A stretch of DNA of 64,000 bases, taken from assembly GCF_900299535.1 (NCBI RefSeq), contig NZ_OMKE01000012.1, positions 1-64,000 on the forward strand, written 5' to 3'. The stretch's first letter is position 1, and every line of letters begins with the position of its first letter. Shown here in pieces: positions 25,769 to 34,577 of this stretch. Source of the stretch: Aquimarina aquimarini. GTDB lineage: Bacteria; Bacteroidota; Bacteroidia; Flavobacteriales; Flavobacteriaceae. A program made the translations under genes and the position numbers. A model generated the notes under the pieces. It saw only the letters and a program-made list of their open reading frames with translations. It was not told the DNA's origin and made no database searches.

Positions 25769-26140
25769 TTAGAACCAAGGCTTTTTACCTACTTGATATG
25801 TTTGGTAAAACTCTTCGTCTGATTTGGTTAGATAAATAATTCCTTCTATTAATCCAATAAAAGAACCTATACCACAGGTTACAAAGGTTATAACGATTTG
25901 AATTATTCCTTCTTTGGTGTATCCTAACATAAATTTATGAACTCCAAAGCTACCTACTACAATAGCAAGTATACCTGCTAGCATCTTTTTGTTCTCGGTA
26001 GAATTGACAATCTCTTTTGCCTCATCAACCATATCATTAGCAGTTTCTTTTGCTTCGTTAGCAAAATCTTTAGCAGCTTCTGCAGCTTCTTCTGCTCCTT
26101 TTTTTATATCGTCTCCTAAGTTGTTGTTCTCTTCACTCAT
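25769..26140 (-). CDS. TM2 domain membrane protein with apolipoprotein-like N-terminus
   Basis: A 123-residue protein. Residues 1-50 form an amphipathic Ala/Glu/Lys helix (AEEAAEAAKDFANEAKETAND), like LEA/apolipoprotein repeats. Residues of about 52-110 are a TM2 domain with two helices and the conserved GVHKFMLGYTKEGIIQ turn. Function unknown; TM2 proteins are common small membrane proteins in Bacteroidota. Confidence 0.8.
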   Translation of the reverse strand: MSEENNNLGDDIKKGAEEAAEAAKDFANEAKETANDMVDEAKEIVNSTENKKMLAGILAIVVGSFGVHKFMLGYTKEGIIQIVITFVTCGIGSFIGLIEGIIYLTKSDEEFYQTYQVGKKPWF

Positions 26141-26288
26141 GATTACACTATAGTTTATTATATTTTTGAGAAAATTACAAAATTATTAATTAAAAACCCG
26201 ATAGGGAACACTAATATTTATTGAGACATATCTTTTATGGCTGATTGATAGTACGATGTCTTATTTTTTTATAAATCATATTTATTGT

Positions 26289-26296
26289 TATATTTG
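26289..26296 (+). promoter_or_regulatory. -7 promoter element of DUF805 gene
   Basis: TATATTTG, 28 bp upstream of the ATG at 26325, fits TAnnTTTG. Confidence 0.45.
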
Positions 26297-26324
26297 GTTA
26301 TACTAACTAATTAAATAAATCTAT

Positions 26325-26669
26325 ATGAATTGGTATTTAAAAGCTTTAAAAAACTATGCTGGATTTTCTGGAAGAGCCAGACGTAAAGAATATTGGATGT
26401 TTTTTCTCTTCAATATTATCATTATGTATGGATTAATGATTCTTGCAGCAGTTCTAGAAATAGGTCTTTTAGCTACACTGGGTAGTATTTATGCATTAGC
26501 AACACTTGTGCCTAGTATTGCTGTAGCTGTACGTAGAATGCATGATGTAGATAAGGAGTGGTGGTATGCTCTTATTCCTATCTATAATATTGTTCTTGCG
26601 GTTACAGAAGGAACAAAGGGAGACAATCAATATGGTTCTGATCCAAAAGCAGGTGGCTCTGAGGAGTAA
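26325..26669 (+). CDS. DUF805 family membrane protein
   Basis: A 114-residue, three-helix inner-membrane protein. Family features: YAGFSGRARRKEYWMFFLFN at the N-terminus, VAVRRMHDVDKEWWYALIP, and GTKGDNQYGSDP at the C-terminus. No function is established for DUF805. A single-gene unit closed by a strong terminator. Confidence 0.9.
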   Translation: MNWYLKALKNYAGFSGRARRKEYWMFFLFNIIIMYGLMILAAVLEIGLLATLGSIYALATLVPSIAVAVRRMHDVDKEWWYALIPIYNIVLAVTEGTKGDNQYGSDPKAGGSEE

Positions 26670-26691
26670 TTTGTTTTAAATTATAATACAG

Positions 26692-26716
26692 AAAAGGTTG
26701 GTTGTTCCAACCTTTT
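26692..26716. terminator. Bidirectional terminator
   Basis: AAAAGGTTGG-TTGTT-CCAACCTTTT: perfect 10-bp stem with a T-run, between convergent DUF805 and VOC genes. Confidence 0.85.
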
Positions 26717-26718
26717 TT

Positions 26719-27105
26719 TTATGGTAAAAAGGCTTTGTCTACAGGCTCCCAAAGCTCTATTTTATTTCCTTCGGGATCTAGGATCCATCCAAATTTACCA
26801 TATTCATATTCTTCTATCTTATCAATTACAGTCACGCCTTCTTTTTTTAAAGTCTCAAGAAGCTTAATTAAATTTTCTACTCTAAAATTCATCATAAACT
26901 CTTTCTTACTAGGAGTAAAATAATCAGTATCTTCTTTAAAAGGACTCCATTGGGTTGAGCAATCGTTACCTTCTTGATCTTTCCACCAAAATGTAGACCC
27001 GTAATCATCTGTATTAAACCCTAAGTGATCTCTGTACCATTGTTTTGTTTTTTTTGGATCTGTAGTTTTAAAAAATATTCCACCAATTCCAGTTACTCGC
27101 TTCAT
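26719..27105 (-). CDS. VOC family protein (glyoxalase/bleomycin resistance fold)
   Basis: 128 residues. The beta-alpha-beta-beta-beta modules are seen in GGIFFKTTDPKKTKQWYRDHLGF and VTVIDKIEEYEYGKFGWILDPEGNKIELWEP, the C-terminal metal-ligand segment (Glu in IELWEP). Substrate unknown. It lies about 40 bp after the DUF1801 gene on the same strand. Confidence 0.85.
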   Translation of the reverse strand: MKRVTGIGGIFFKTTDPKKTKQWYRDHLGFNTDDYGSTFWWKDQEGNDCSTQWSPFKEDTDYFTPSKKEFMMNFRVENLIKLLETLKKEGVTVIDKIEEYEYGKFGWILDPEGNKIELWEPVDKAFLP

Positions 27106-27145
27106 AGTTCTTTTTTATAGTGTTAATGCTCTTTTTTATAAAAGA

Positions 27146-27604
27146 TTATTTCTTTTTAATTTGGGATTCATAAAGATTTATCCATGCTTTGGGTGTCATT
27201 TTGGAGGCTAATTCTCCAATTAATTTCATAGGGATTGTATCTATTTTTTTAAATCGAATACAACTTTTACCCATATCCAATTTTGTTTTTACATACTTAG
27301 GATATTCTGTAACAAACCATTTCATTAAATTAGGATCTGCATAGATACCACTATGATATATTGCAATAAAATTCTTTTGAGAAGCTATATTCATAAAAGG
27401 TAGCGGTAATTTTGGATCACAATGATATCCATTTGGATATATGTTATGTGGTATTACATATCCTATCATGCCATAACTGATCTGTTCAGAGAATCCTTTT
27501 GGGAGATTGTCTTTGATTACTTTTCTAAGGGTGCTCATTGGTGCTTTTCTTTCTTCAGGAATAGCATCTATGTACTCATCTGGTGTTTTTGCCTTGTATT
27601 GCAT
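27146..27604 (-). CDS. DUF1801 domain protein
   Basis: 152 residues. The N-terminal signature DEYIDAIPEERKAPMSTLRKVI, followed by EQISYGMIGYVIP and a C-terminal GKSCIRFKKIDTIPMKLIGEL segment, is that of the YdhG/DUF1801 family, a small SRPBCC-adjacent fold of unknown function. The partner genes downstream and upstream are also small soluble or membrane proteins. Confidence 0.85.
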   Translation of the reverse strand: MQYKAKTPDEYIDAIPEERKAPMSTLRKVIKDNLPKGFSEQISYGMIGYVIPHNIYPNGYHCDPKLPLPFMNIASQKNFIAIYHSGIYADPNLMKWFVTEYPKYVKTKLDMGKSCIRFKKIDTIPMKLIGELASKMTPKAWINLYESQIKKK

Positions 27605-27629
27605 GTTTACAGAATGTTTTTGATTATCT

Positions 27630-28142
27630 CTAAATAGGTTTGCGTTGTAATATTAATGCAGAAATTAATGAAATTATAAATCCAATAATAAATACAGTGG
27701 TAAACATTAAGAAGAAACTCATAAATCTATTTGAAAATATTTTTTTTTGAGATTCTAATTCTGCTAATTTGGTTTGTAGTTCCGCTTCAGGAAGAGTGTT
27801 TCTCATTTGTTCTTCATAATGTGTGTAGTATTCGGTTATAAAATCTGGATTAATATACTTGATATAAATTGTATCTAATAGACCAAATATAAGGGCAGCA
27901 ATTAAAGCAATTAATACTCCAATAAGAAGTGCTTTCTTAAAAGAAACAATACCATTGTTTTCTTTATCACGAAAATGTTTTATTCCAAAAAAAATAAATA
28001 GTAAGGCAACAATTATCCCTGCATACCCAATTACTTCTTGTATAGAATAGTCAAGGTTTTTTCCTAAATACCACCCTACAAGTGAGAGTATGCATATTGT
28101 TAGCGCGCTTTGCGATCCAAAACGTATTATTGTATTTTTCAT
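27630..28142 (-). CDS. DUF4199 family membrane protein
   Basis: 170 residues with four hydrophobic helices. The pattern GIKHFRDKENNGIVSFKKALLIGVLIALIAAL and the C-terminal loop before the last helix are those of DUF4199, a Bacteroidota-restricted family. Function unknown. It precedes the DUF1801 gene by 25 bp. Confidence 0.85.
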   Translation of the reverse strand: MKNTIIRFGSQSALTICILSLVGWYLGKNLDYSIQEVIGYAGIIVALLFIFFGIKHFRDKENNGIVSFKKALLIGVLIALIAALIFGLLDTIYIKYINPDFITEYYTHYEEQMRNTLPEAELQTKLAELESQKKIFSNRFMSFFLMFTTVFIIGFIISLISALILQRKPI

Positions 28143-28244
28143 TTTAGGTATATTTTATAAAGTTAAACCCAAAAATAGATTTAGAAGGCTAAATTATACT
28201 CATACTAAAGTATGAATTTCATACTAATTGTAGTAAGAATAGAC

Positions 28245-28661
28245 CTATAATGGTATAATTTTGAGTTTTTTAGCAATTTGTATTGCTTGTGTACGACGCT
28301 TGGCATTTAATTTTGCTAATAGATTAGAAACATGTGTTTTTATAGTATTCTCCGAAACATAAAGTTGATGAGCTATTTCTTTATTAGACAACCCTTCGGC
28401 AACTTTACACAGTACTTCATGCTCTCGATTACTGATGCCTAATTCATTTATTTTAGCTTGATTTATTTCTTGTGAACTTACTGTTATAGAGTGTGAGGTT
28501 TTTTTATTGATTACACTTCCTATGATAAAGAACACAACAGCAATTGTAGCAATTACAAATTGTATAGATACGTCTTGACTGATAAGATGATACTTACTTA
28601 TTTGAAAAAGAGCTAGTAATGCAATAATAAGAGAGGTAAAAATAAAAATAGTTTTCTTCAC
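28245..28661 (-). CDS. Membrane-anchored LuxR-type HTH regulator
   Basis: 138 residues, apparently starting at a GTG. Two N-terminal membrane helices (about 4-20 and 33-50) are followed by a LuxR/NarL HTH (LGISNREHEVLCKVAEGLSNKEIAHQLYVSENTIKTHVSNLL, about 73-115). There is no receiver or ligand domain, so DNA binding must be controlled from the membrane helices or by a partner. Just downstream lies the DUF4199 gene, a likely target or partner. Confidence 0.82.
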   Translation of the reverse strand: MKKTIFIFTSLIIALLALFQISKYHLISQDVSIQFVIATIAVVFFIIGSVINKKTSHSITVSSQEINQAKINELGISNREHEVLCKVAEGLSNKEIAHQLYVSENTIKTHVSNLLAKLNAKRRTQAIQIAKKLKIIPL

Positions 28662-28780
28662 TCTATAAAGTTAGCAAAATTGTGATTTGTTTTGAAAAAA
28701 AACTACCTTGAGATAAATCTACGAAGTATTCGTTTGAGGCGAACCTTTAATTTCGAAGCTGATTTTGGAGGGTTAAAATC

Positions 28781-29401
28781 TCACTTAGTGAGTAAATTGA
28801 TTTCGTTGGTAATGTTTGTTTTGGCTTGAGATTCAAATCTGGTGTAGAAATAATCTGTTTTAAATATTTTGGGCATGCTAATAAAATGATTTAGAATTTT
28901 AATGCGCCCTTTGTTATACATGAAGTCTGGATAATACTTATATTCTTTTCTAATGTTTTCAAAGTATGTTTGGTAGTTTCTCCAATCACTGCCTAGTATT
29001 GATAAATCTGCATCGGTAAAATAATTAATATCATTTTTTGCAGAGATATTATGCCCTTTTGTAGCCAATATAATATCTGAACATAGAGTTGCTCTATGTT
29101 TGTTTATTGATAATTCTTGTAGTGTTTTTGAAGCTTTTTTGGCACTTTCCTCCTCATTATTGTGTTTATGTACATTATAAATGAAATCATGATAAAATAA
29201 TGCAAACAGTATAATATTCCAATCTTCGATATCATTTTTTACTTGATTTAGATTGCTGTAAAGATGATAAAGGTGAGTGAGATTGTGGTAATGTCTGTTG
29301 GATTTGGAGTGCTTCTTTTCAATTTCATTCCATAAAGAGGTTATATATTCAGTATTATTTGAATATTTAGTGGCTAAGGAAATGAAAATATCTTTTAACA
29401 A
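28781..29401 (-). CDS. HD-superfamily metal-dependent hydrolase
   Basis: 206 residues. The metal-binding residues are seen as RHYHNLTHLYHLY (about 37-49), ALFYHDFIY (HD, about 69-75) and the later EEESAKKASKTL helix. This matches the predicted metal-dependent HD phosphohydrolases of about 200 residues. The likely start is a TTG at 29401 overlapping the upstream stop; no Met occurs before the HD motif. Substrate unknown. Confidence 0.8.
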   Translation of the reverse strand: MLKDIFISLATKYSNNTEYITSLWNEIEKKHSKSNRHYHNLTHLYHLYSNLNQVKNDIEDWNIILFALFYHDFIYNVHKHNNEEESAKKASKTLQELSINKHRATLCSDIILATKGHNISAKNDINYFTDADLSILGSDWRNYQTYFENIRKEYKYYPDFMYNKGRIKILNHFISMPKIFKTDYFYTRFESQAKTNITNEINLLTK

Positions 29402-30336
29402 AATTCTGTTTTAATTTTATCTACAATAGTTTGTGCTAACTTTTCTTTGGATTCGACTGTCCAGCCAGCTACATGTGGGCTTAGAATTACATTACTCATT
29501 TTTAGAAGCTCATTGAATTCTGTGGGAATCTCTTTATCAGAGGAGAATAGGTTTTCAAAAGATGATTTTTCATACTCCAGAACATCGAGACCAGCACCTA
29601 GAATTTTGCCTGTATTTATCGCCTTAACAAGATCAGAGGTAATCACACTTTTTCCACGAGCAGTATTAATGAGCCAAAATGGTTTTTTAAACTTGTTTAT
29701 AAAACTGGTGTTAATCATACCAATTGTTTTAGGAGTTTCAGGAGTGTGTAAGCTTAGAATATCTGTTTTTTCATAGAGTTCCTGAATGCTTACTTGGGTG
29801 GCATCACTGTTTTCTACATCTTCTTGAATATCGTAGCAGATAATTTCTACATTAAAACCACGTAGTTTTCTAGCAAAAGCTCTACCCATATTTCCATATC
29901 CTATGATACCAAGGGTTTTGCCATCTAGTTCAACACCGCGATGTTCCTCTCTAAGCCATTGTCCTTTTCGTACACTTTGATCTCCATTGTTTAATTTATT
30001 GAATAAAGATAAGATCATTCCTAGGGCGTGTTCTCCAACAGCATTGCGGTTGCCTTCTGGAGCATTGTATAACTTAATACCTAGTTTTGTGGCATAATCA
30101 ATATCAATATTTTCCAATCCAGCACCTACTCGGCCAATAAATTTTAGTTTTTTGGCTTTGTCAAGAAAAACTTTGTCAATTGCAAATCTACTTCTAATAA
30201 TGATACCATCATAAGTATGAATAATCGTTTCAATATCTTTTTTGGAAGCCGTATAATTTTCGTCGTTTTGAAATCCTGCTTCTTTAAGTTGATTGGTAAG
30301 TAGAGAGTGATTTGTATCGAGATGGAGTATTTTCAT
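29395..30336 (-). CDS. D-2-hydroxyacid dehydrogenase (SerA-like)
   Basis: 313 residues from the ATG at 30336 (MKILHLDTNHSLL). NAD-binding Rossmann motif GKTLGIIGYGNMGRAFARKL (about 143-162). The catalytic triad is visible as R in INTARGKSVI, E in the GAGLDVLEYEKS segment and H in NVILSPHVAGWTVES. It is a phosphoglycerate dehydrogenase-type enzyme lacking a C-terminal ACT domain. No serC or serB is adjacent, so another 2-hydroxyacid is possible. It overlaps the HD hydrolase gene. Confidence 0.87.
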   Translation of the reverse strand: MKILHLDTNHSLLTNQLKEAGFQNDENYTASKKDIETIIHTYDGIIIRSRFAIDKVFLDKAKKLKFIGRVGAGLENIDIDYATKLGIKLYNAPEGNRNAVGEHALGMILSLFNKLNNGDQSVRKGQWLREEHRGVELDGKTLGIIGYGNMGRAFARKLRGFNVEIICYDIQEDVENSDATQVSIQELYEKTDILSLHTPETPKTIGMINTSFINKFKKPFWLINTARGKSVITSDLVKAINTGKILGAGLDVLEYEKSSFENLFSSDKEIPTEFNELLKMSNVILSPHVAGWTVESKEKLAQTIVDKIKTEFC

Positions 30337-30462
30337 AGACTTTGTATTGATATTCAAAATTAAGGATTAATAATTGTATTTGCTATGGCTATTATTGTGA
30401 TTTAATTGAGGGCTTTATTTTTGTTTCCTGAGTTTGATGTTTTTTATGATGTTTCCTTTGAA

Positions 30463-31242
30463 TCATTGTTTTTTGACCATTGTGCAAAAAAAATCTAGTG
30501 TGTTTTTTGAATATTTGTGTAAACTATAATCTTGACTATTGATGGTATTAACTAATTCATTATTTTTTTTAAAAAGCCTTTTTCTGTTATACCGATTCAA
30601 TATTTCATATGGAATTTTTAGGATAAATGAAGGGGTTTTGTACTGGAGGTTAAAGATGTCTAATTTTAATATTCTTTCTACATTTTTTTTATTTGTAGCA
30701 TAGTAATGGTCTGTTTTGTCGTTTCCCTCGATACCCATAATAGTGTATGTGTTAAATACGTTTTTGATTAAATTATTGATTTGATCATACGTATATTCTT
30801 TATAATGCCATGGGTTTCGAGCAATGGATTTTGTGGCGTTTGGAGTAGTTAAAAAAGCTGTTCCTCCTGGTTTTAGAACCCTTTTTATTTCTTCAATAAG
30901 CAGTTTATCGTTTTTGATATGTTCAATAATTTGAAATAAAAGGATAACATCAAAACTATTATCTGAAATGTGTGATAGCAGAGGTACTTTTTTTTGAATA
31001 ACTGTAGCGTCAGGAAACTTTTTTTTAATGAGAGAGGTAGAATATTTTGATTTGTCAATGAGTGTTAGTTGTTTTGCTCTTTTATGGTACATGGTAGCTC
31101 CATATCCTTCTCCACAACCAATTTCAAGGACATTTCCTTGTATTGAGTCTAGTGTTAACTCATAAGCTTTACGTGTTCTCTGGTATAAAGGGTTATCTGA
31201 AGATATTTTGGATGAAGTGACTTCTGTAGAAAAGAAATACAT
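30463..31242 (-). CDS. Class I SAM-dependent methyltransferase
   Basis: 259 residues. Motif I NVLEIGCGEGYGATM (about 36-50), motif II FDVILLFQIIEHI and motif III EEIKRVLKPGGTAFLTTPNA define a methyltransferase of the type 11 group. Substrate unknown. The neighbouring DUF2723 protein 18 bp upstream suggests an envelope glycan or lipid context, which is only inference. Confidence 0.87.
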   Translation of the reverse strand: MYFFSTEVTSSKISSDNPLYQRTRKAYELTLDSIQGNVLEIGCGEGYGATMYHKRAKQLTLIDKSKYSTSLIKKKFPDATVIQKKVPLLSHISDNSFDVILLFQIIEHIKNDKLLIEEIKRVLKPGGTAFLTTPNATKSIARNPWHYKEYTYDQINNLIKNVFNTYTIMGIEGNDKTDHYYATNKKNVERILKLDIFNLQYKTPSFILKIPYEILNRYNRKRLFKKNNELVNTINSQDYSLHKYSKNTLDFFCTMVKKQ

Positions 31243-31260
31243 GTATTTTTAATTAGTAAA

Positions 31261-34200
31261 TTAATAAGGCCAGTTTCTTGTATGCCAATTCTGAAATGTG
31301 ACTTCAAACTTTTGAAATTGAATAGATAGTCTATTTGATTCTTTGGGATGATTAGTTTTTAATTGATTAATCATTTGAGAATACATCTTTTTAAGTCGGG
31401 TCGCATGTTTTACATTGATAATTGGGTGAAGAGGATCAAAAGAGGTTATCCATTGTAATTCTTGCCAGATATTAAGCATAGCACTTAGGCATATTTTTTT
31501 TCCTTTTTTGTGATCACCAGCTCTATAATAAAGTTTTCCTAAAGCATATGCGTATTGACGAAATGGAATAGTTGTATCGGGGAGAATTGAAATACAAGTA
31601 TCTAGTACTTTGATTGCTTGGTCTGTTTTCCCTTCTTCTAATAAGGCTTGAGCTAAGAAATAGTAATTTTTTCTTAAGATTTTTTGAGCATATGTTCTAG
31701 ATTCATCATCAATAAAAATAGAAGGGTCATTTAGATTTTTGAATATATTTGATTTAATAAAGATCGGATACATTGTTTTTGTATCTACAATTTTTGGGTT
31801 TAAAGAGGGTTTAGATCGTTTTACAGGGGCTAATAAATCTACAAGACCTCGTTGTATAGTATGTTTTTGTAAACCTATGTAGTGATTTTTGTTGCCATTT
31901 ATGGCAAAACAAATAGGTCTGTTCAGTATATTTTGCTGAACGATATTTAACAAAACAAGATCATTGACAGCATAAAATTCTTTTGGGAATTTCCAAGTAA
32001 TTTTATCTGTATAATCAAGTTGTAATTCTTTACGACTATAGAGATGATGTGGGATATTTACAGTATCAATGGGAATAGAAAAAACCTCAGAAGGAATGTA
32101 ATGAATTTTTTTTCCATTCCATGACACACGAGTTTTGGCATCAGATAAAAAATCGAATAATAATTTGACATCAACAGCTTGGTTTACTTCTTTTTTTAAT
32201 GGTAGTAATTGTTGATTATTAGTATAAATATCTTGAGGTAAACTTATTGATATTGGATTTGATGAATTTACTTTTCGTTTTAACTTTTCTATGTACCAAT
32301 CTAAGGTCAATTGATCAAAGTTAACTATGCGAATGTCTGTTCTGTAATCTTCTACTTCTTGCAAATACCATAATGGGAACGTCATATTATCTCCATTGGT
32401 TATTAAAATAGAGTTGGTAGGGCAGGAATCTAGGTATGATTTTGCAAAATCATACGCAAAATGATCTCTGGATCTATTATGGTCATCCCAGCCTTTTGCC
32501 AAAAGATGAACAGGGACGAGTATTCCAATAGATAAACCAACAGTGATTAATCTTGTTTTTTCTACAACAATGAATCTGAGTAAATTAAATAAAGATAGTG
32601 TAGATAACCCAATCCATAATGCAAAAATGATAAAGGATCCCATAAAAATATAGTCACGTTCTCTGATCAGAATACTAGAGGGAGTTGGGTTTACGTAAAT
32701 TGTAATCCCAATACCAAAGGTTAAAAAAAATACAACTGTAGTTGCTAAGTATGTATAGTTTTTGCGTAGGGTGAATAATCCAATAAGGCCAAAAATAAAT
32801 GGAATAAAGTAATAATAATCATTACTTAAATCATTGTGATATTGATCAGGAATATGCTTTTTATCACCAATTCTATGAGAATCAAGAATGTTTATTCCGC
32901 TTTTCCAATTTCCATTTAGAATTTCCCCAGTACCTTTAGTGTCATTTTGGCGTCCAATAAAATTCCAAAACAAATACCTTAAGTTGAGCCATGATATTTG
33001 GTAGGTTATAAAAAAATTAAAGTTGTCTAAAAAAGTAGGCGTTTTAATTTGTTGAATTTTGCCTTGTACAGGGTAGGGGATTGTTTTTCCTTTAATAGGT
33101 GTCCAGCTATTATACCCATTAATATTTGAAGTTCCTTTGTGGTACATCCTAGGGAATAATGAGCTAAACTCCCTTGCATAATTGGGTTTGCTATAGTGAC
33201 CGTGATCTATCGTAATGTATTTTTTCTTTTCCCTGTTGTATTTAGTAATTACTGGGCCATCAGTAAAAGGGGTTGTTTTGTCTAAAGGTGCATTATATAG
33301 ATGTCCCCTAAGTAAAGGAACTTCACCTAGACCAAACTGCTCTGCTCTAATGTATTGTAATAATTGATTACTGGTAGAAGGCTCGTTGGATGTAGGAGTG
33401 TGAGTATTAGCTCTAATCATTGAGACAGTATAAGAGCTCATTCCAATGCAAAAGAATAGAAGTGCTAATAATGAGTGATGTATTGCAATTTTCTTTTGTT
33501 TATAGGTGTACAGAAGAGCAATTCCAAAACAGATAGTGAGAATGCAAGTAAGTAGTATTGGACCAGAATTTACAGAAAAATTAAAATCATTAACCAGCGA
33601 TACGTCTAATTTGTTTGCAATAGTTAAGAACCCTTGGATTAAAACTCCATAAAGGGTAAAAAAAAGTAAAGCTCCTCCAACCAATGAGATGCATAAGTTT
33701 TTTAAGGTAAGCCCAAATTTTTTGTAAGTGTATAGAATAGAGAGAGGGATAACAATTGATATATTAATTAAATGTACTCCTACCGAAATCCCAATAAGAA
33801 AAGTGATTAAAAAAAGTAAGCGAATTTCTTTTTTTTGATTGTTAGTTTTTTTCCACTGTATCATAGTGTAGAGTACAGCTAATAGAAGAGAAAAAGAAAG
33901 TGTGTATACTTCACTTTCTGTAGATGCAACCCAAAAACTATGAATAAAAGCGAGTGTTGATGAAGCGATAATTCCACAAATGATAGGTAGCCAGTTTTGT
34001 GTCTGTTTTGTATGTTTATTATTTAAGACACTCTTGGCTACTTCTATGGTGATAAAATATAAAAGAACAATTGTCAATGATCCGAATAAAGAAGAGACCA
34101 AATTATTTATGTAGGCAACCATAGATACTGGAAAAAAAGACAATATGAATTTACAAAACAGCATGTAGAAAGGAGCTCCAGGAGGGTGAGTGATCTGTAA

Positions 34201-34326
34201 TTTGTAATTTGAGGCTATAAACTCTGCGCTATCCCAAAAGGTAATGGTTCTAGGAGTGCAAAAAGCATAAATGATAAATACGAATATAAAGAGGAGCCAA
34301 CCAATGCCTTGCTCTGTTTTTTTCAT
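31261..34326 (-). CDS. DUF2723 membrane glycosyltransferase-like protein with C-terminal TPR
   Basis: 1021 residues from the ATG at 34326 (a TTG five codons earlier is unlikely). The N-terminus RTITFWDSAEFIASNYKLQITHPPGAP holds the Asp-Glu motif of GT-C/O-mannosyltransferase-like DUF2723 proteins. About twelve membrane helices follow (up to about 620), then a large periplasmic region and TPR-like helices near 890-960. It is the enzyme type proposed for protein O-glycosylation in Bacteroidota (DS[TV] sites). It is expressed divergently from the T9SS fibre gene. Confidence 0.87.
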   Translation of the reverse strand: MKKTEQGIGWLLFIFVFIIYAFCTPRTITFWDSAEFIASNYKLQITHPPGAPFYMLFCKFILSFFPVSMVAYINNLVSSLFGSLTIVLLYFITIEVAKSVLNNKHTKQTQNWLPIICGIIASSTLAFIHSFWVASTESEVYTLSFSLLLAVLYTMIQWKKTNNQKKEIRLLFLITFLIGISVGVHLINISIVIPLSILYTYKKFGLTLKNLCISLVGGALLFFTLYGVLIQGFLTIANKLDVSLVNDFNFSVNSGPILLTCILTICFGIALLYTYKQKKIAIHHSLLALLFFCIGMSSYTVSMIRANTHTPTSNEPSTSNQLLQYIRAEQFGLGEVPLLRGHLYNAPLDKTTPFTDGPVITKYNREKKKYITIDHGHYSKPNYAREFSSLFPRMYHKGTSNINGYNSWTPIKGKTIPYPVQGKIQQIKTPTFLDNFNFFITYQISWLNLRYLFWNFIGRQNDTKGTGEILNGNWKSGINILDSHRIGDKKHIPDQYHNDLSNDYYYFIPFIFGLIGLFTLRKNYTYLATTVVFFLTFGIGITIYVNPTPSSILIRERDYIFMGSFIIFALWIGLSTLSLFNLLRFIVVEKTRLITVGLSIGILVPVHLLAKGWDDHNRSRDHFAYDFAKSYLDSCPTNSILITNGDNMTFPLWYLQEVEDYRTDIRIVNFDQLTLDWYIEKLKRKVNSSNPISISLPQDIYTNNQQLLPLKKEVNQAVDVKLLFDFLSDAKTRVSWNGKKIHYIPSEVFSIPIDTVNIPHHLYSRKELQLDYTDKITWKFPKEFYAVNDLVLLNIVQQNILNRPICFAINGNKNHYIGLQKHTIQRGLVDLLAPVKRSKPSLNPKIVDTKTMYPIFIKSNIFKNLNDPSIFIDDESRTYAQKILRKNYYFLAQALLEEGKTDQAIKVLDTCISILPDTTIPFRQYAYALGKLYYRAGDHKKGKKICLSAMLNIWQELQWITSFDPLHPIINVKHATRLKKMYSQMINQLKTNHPKESNRLSIQFQKFEVTFQNWHTRNWPY

Positions 34327-34543
34327 TGAATAATGGATCAAATCTTATGCAAGATAGAAGAATTATTTTTAATAGACCAATGCGTAAAAATGTTCATCAT
34401 TGAATTCATTTTTAAACACTTTGTTTTAATAGAATATAGGTTTGGTAAGCTTTTTTTGATTGAGAGAGAAGTCGCGTTAAAGAGTTGTTAATATAAACGC
34501 TTTAAAACTTTATTGTTTTTTAATGTTTTGTTATATTTAAATA

Positions 34544-34551
34544 TACTTTTG
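34544..34551 (+). promoter_or_regulatory. -7 promoter element of fibre gene
   Basis: TACTTTTG matches TAnnTTTG, 26 bp before the ATG at 34578. The divergent intergenic region 34327-34577 is otherwise AT-rich without clear structure. Confidence 0.4.
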
Positions 34552-34577
34552 CTTATTAAATTTTTAAACCTATACCC

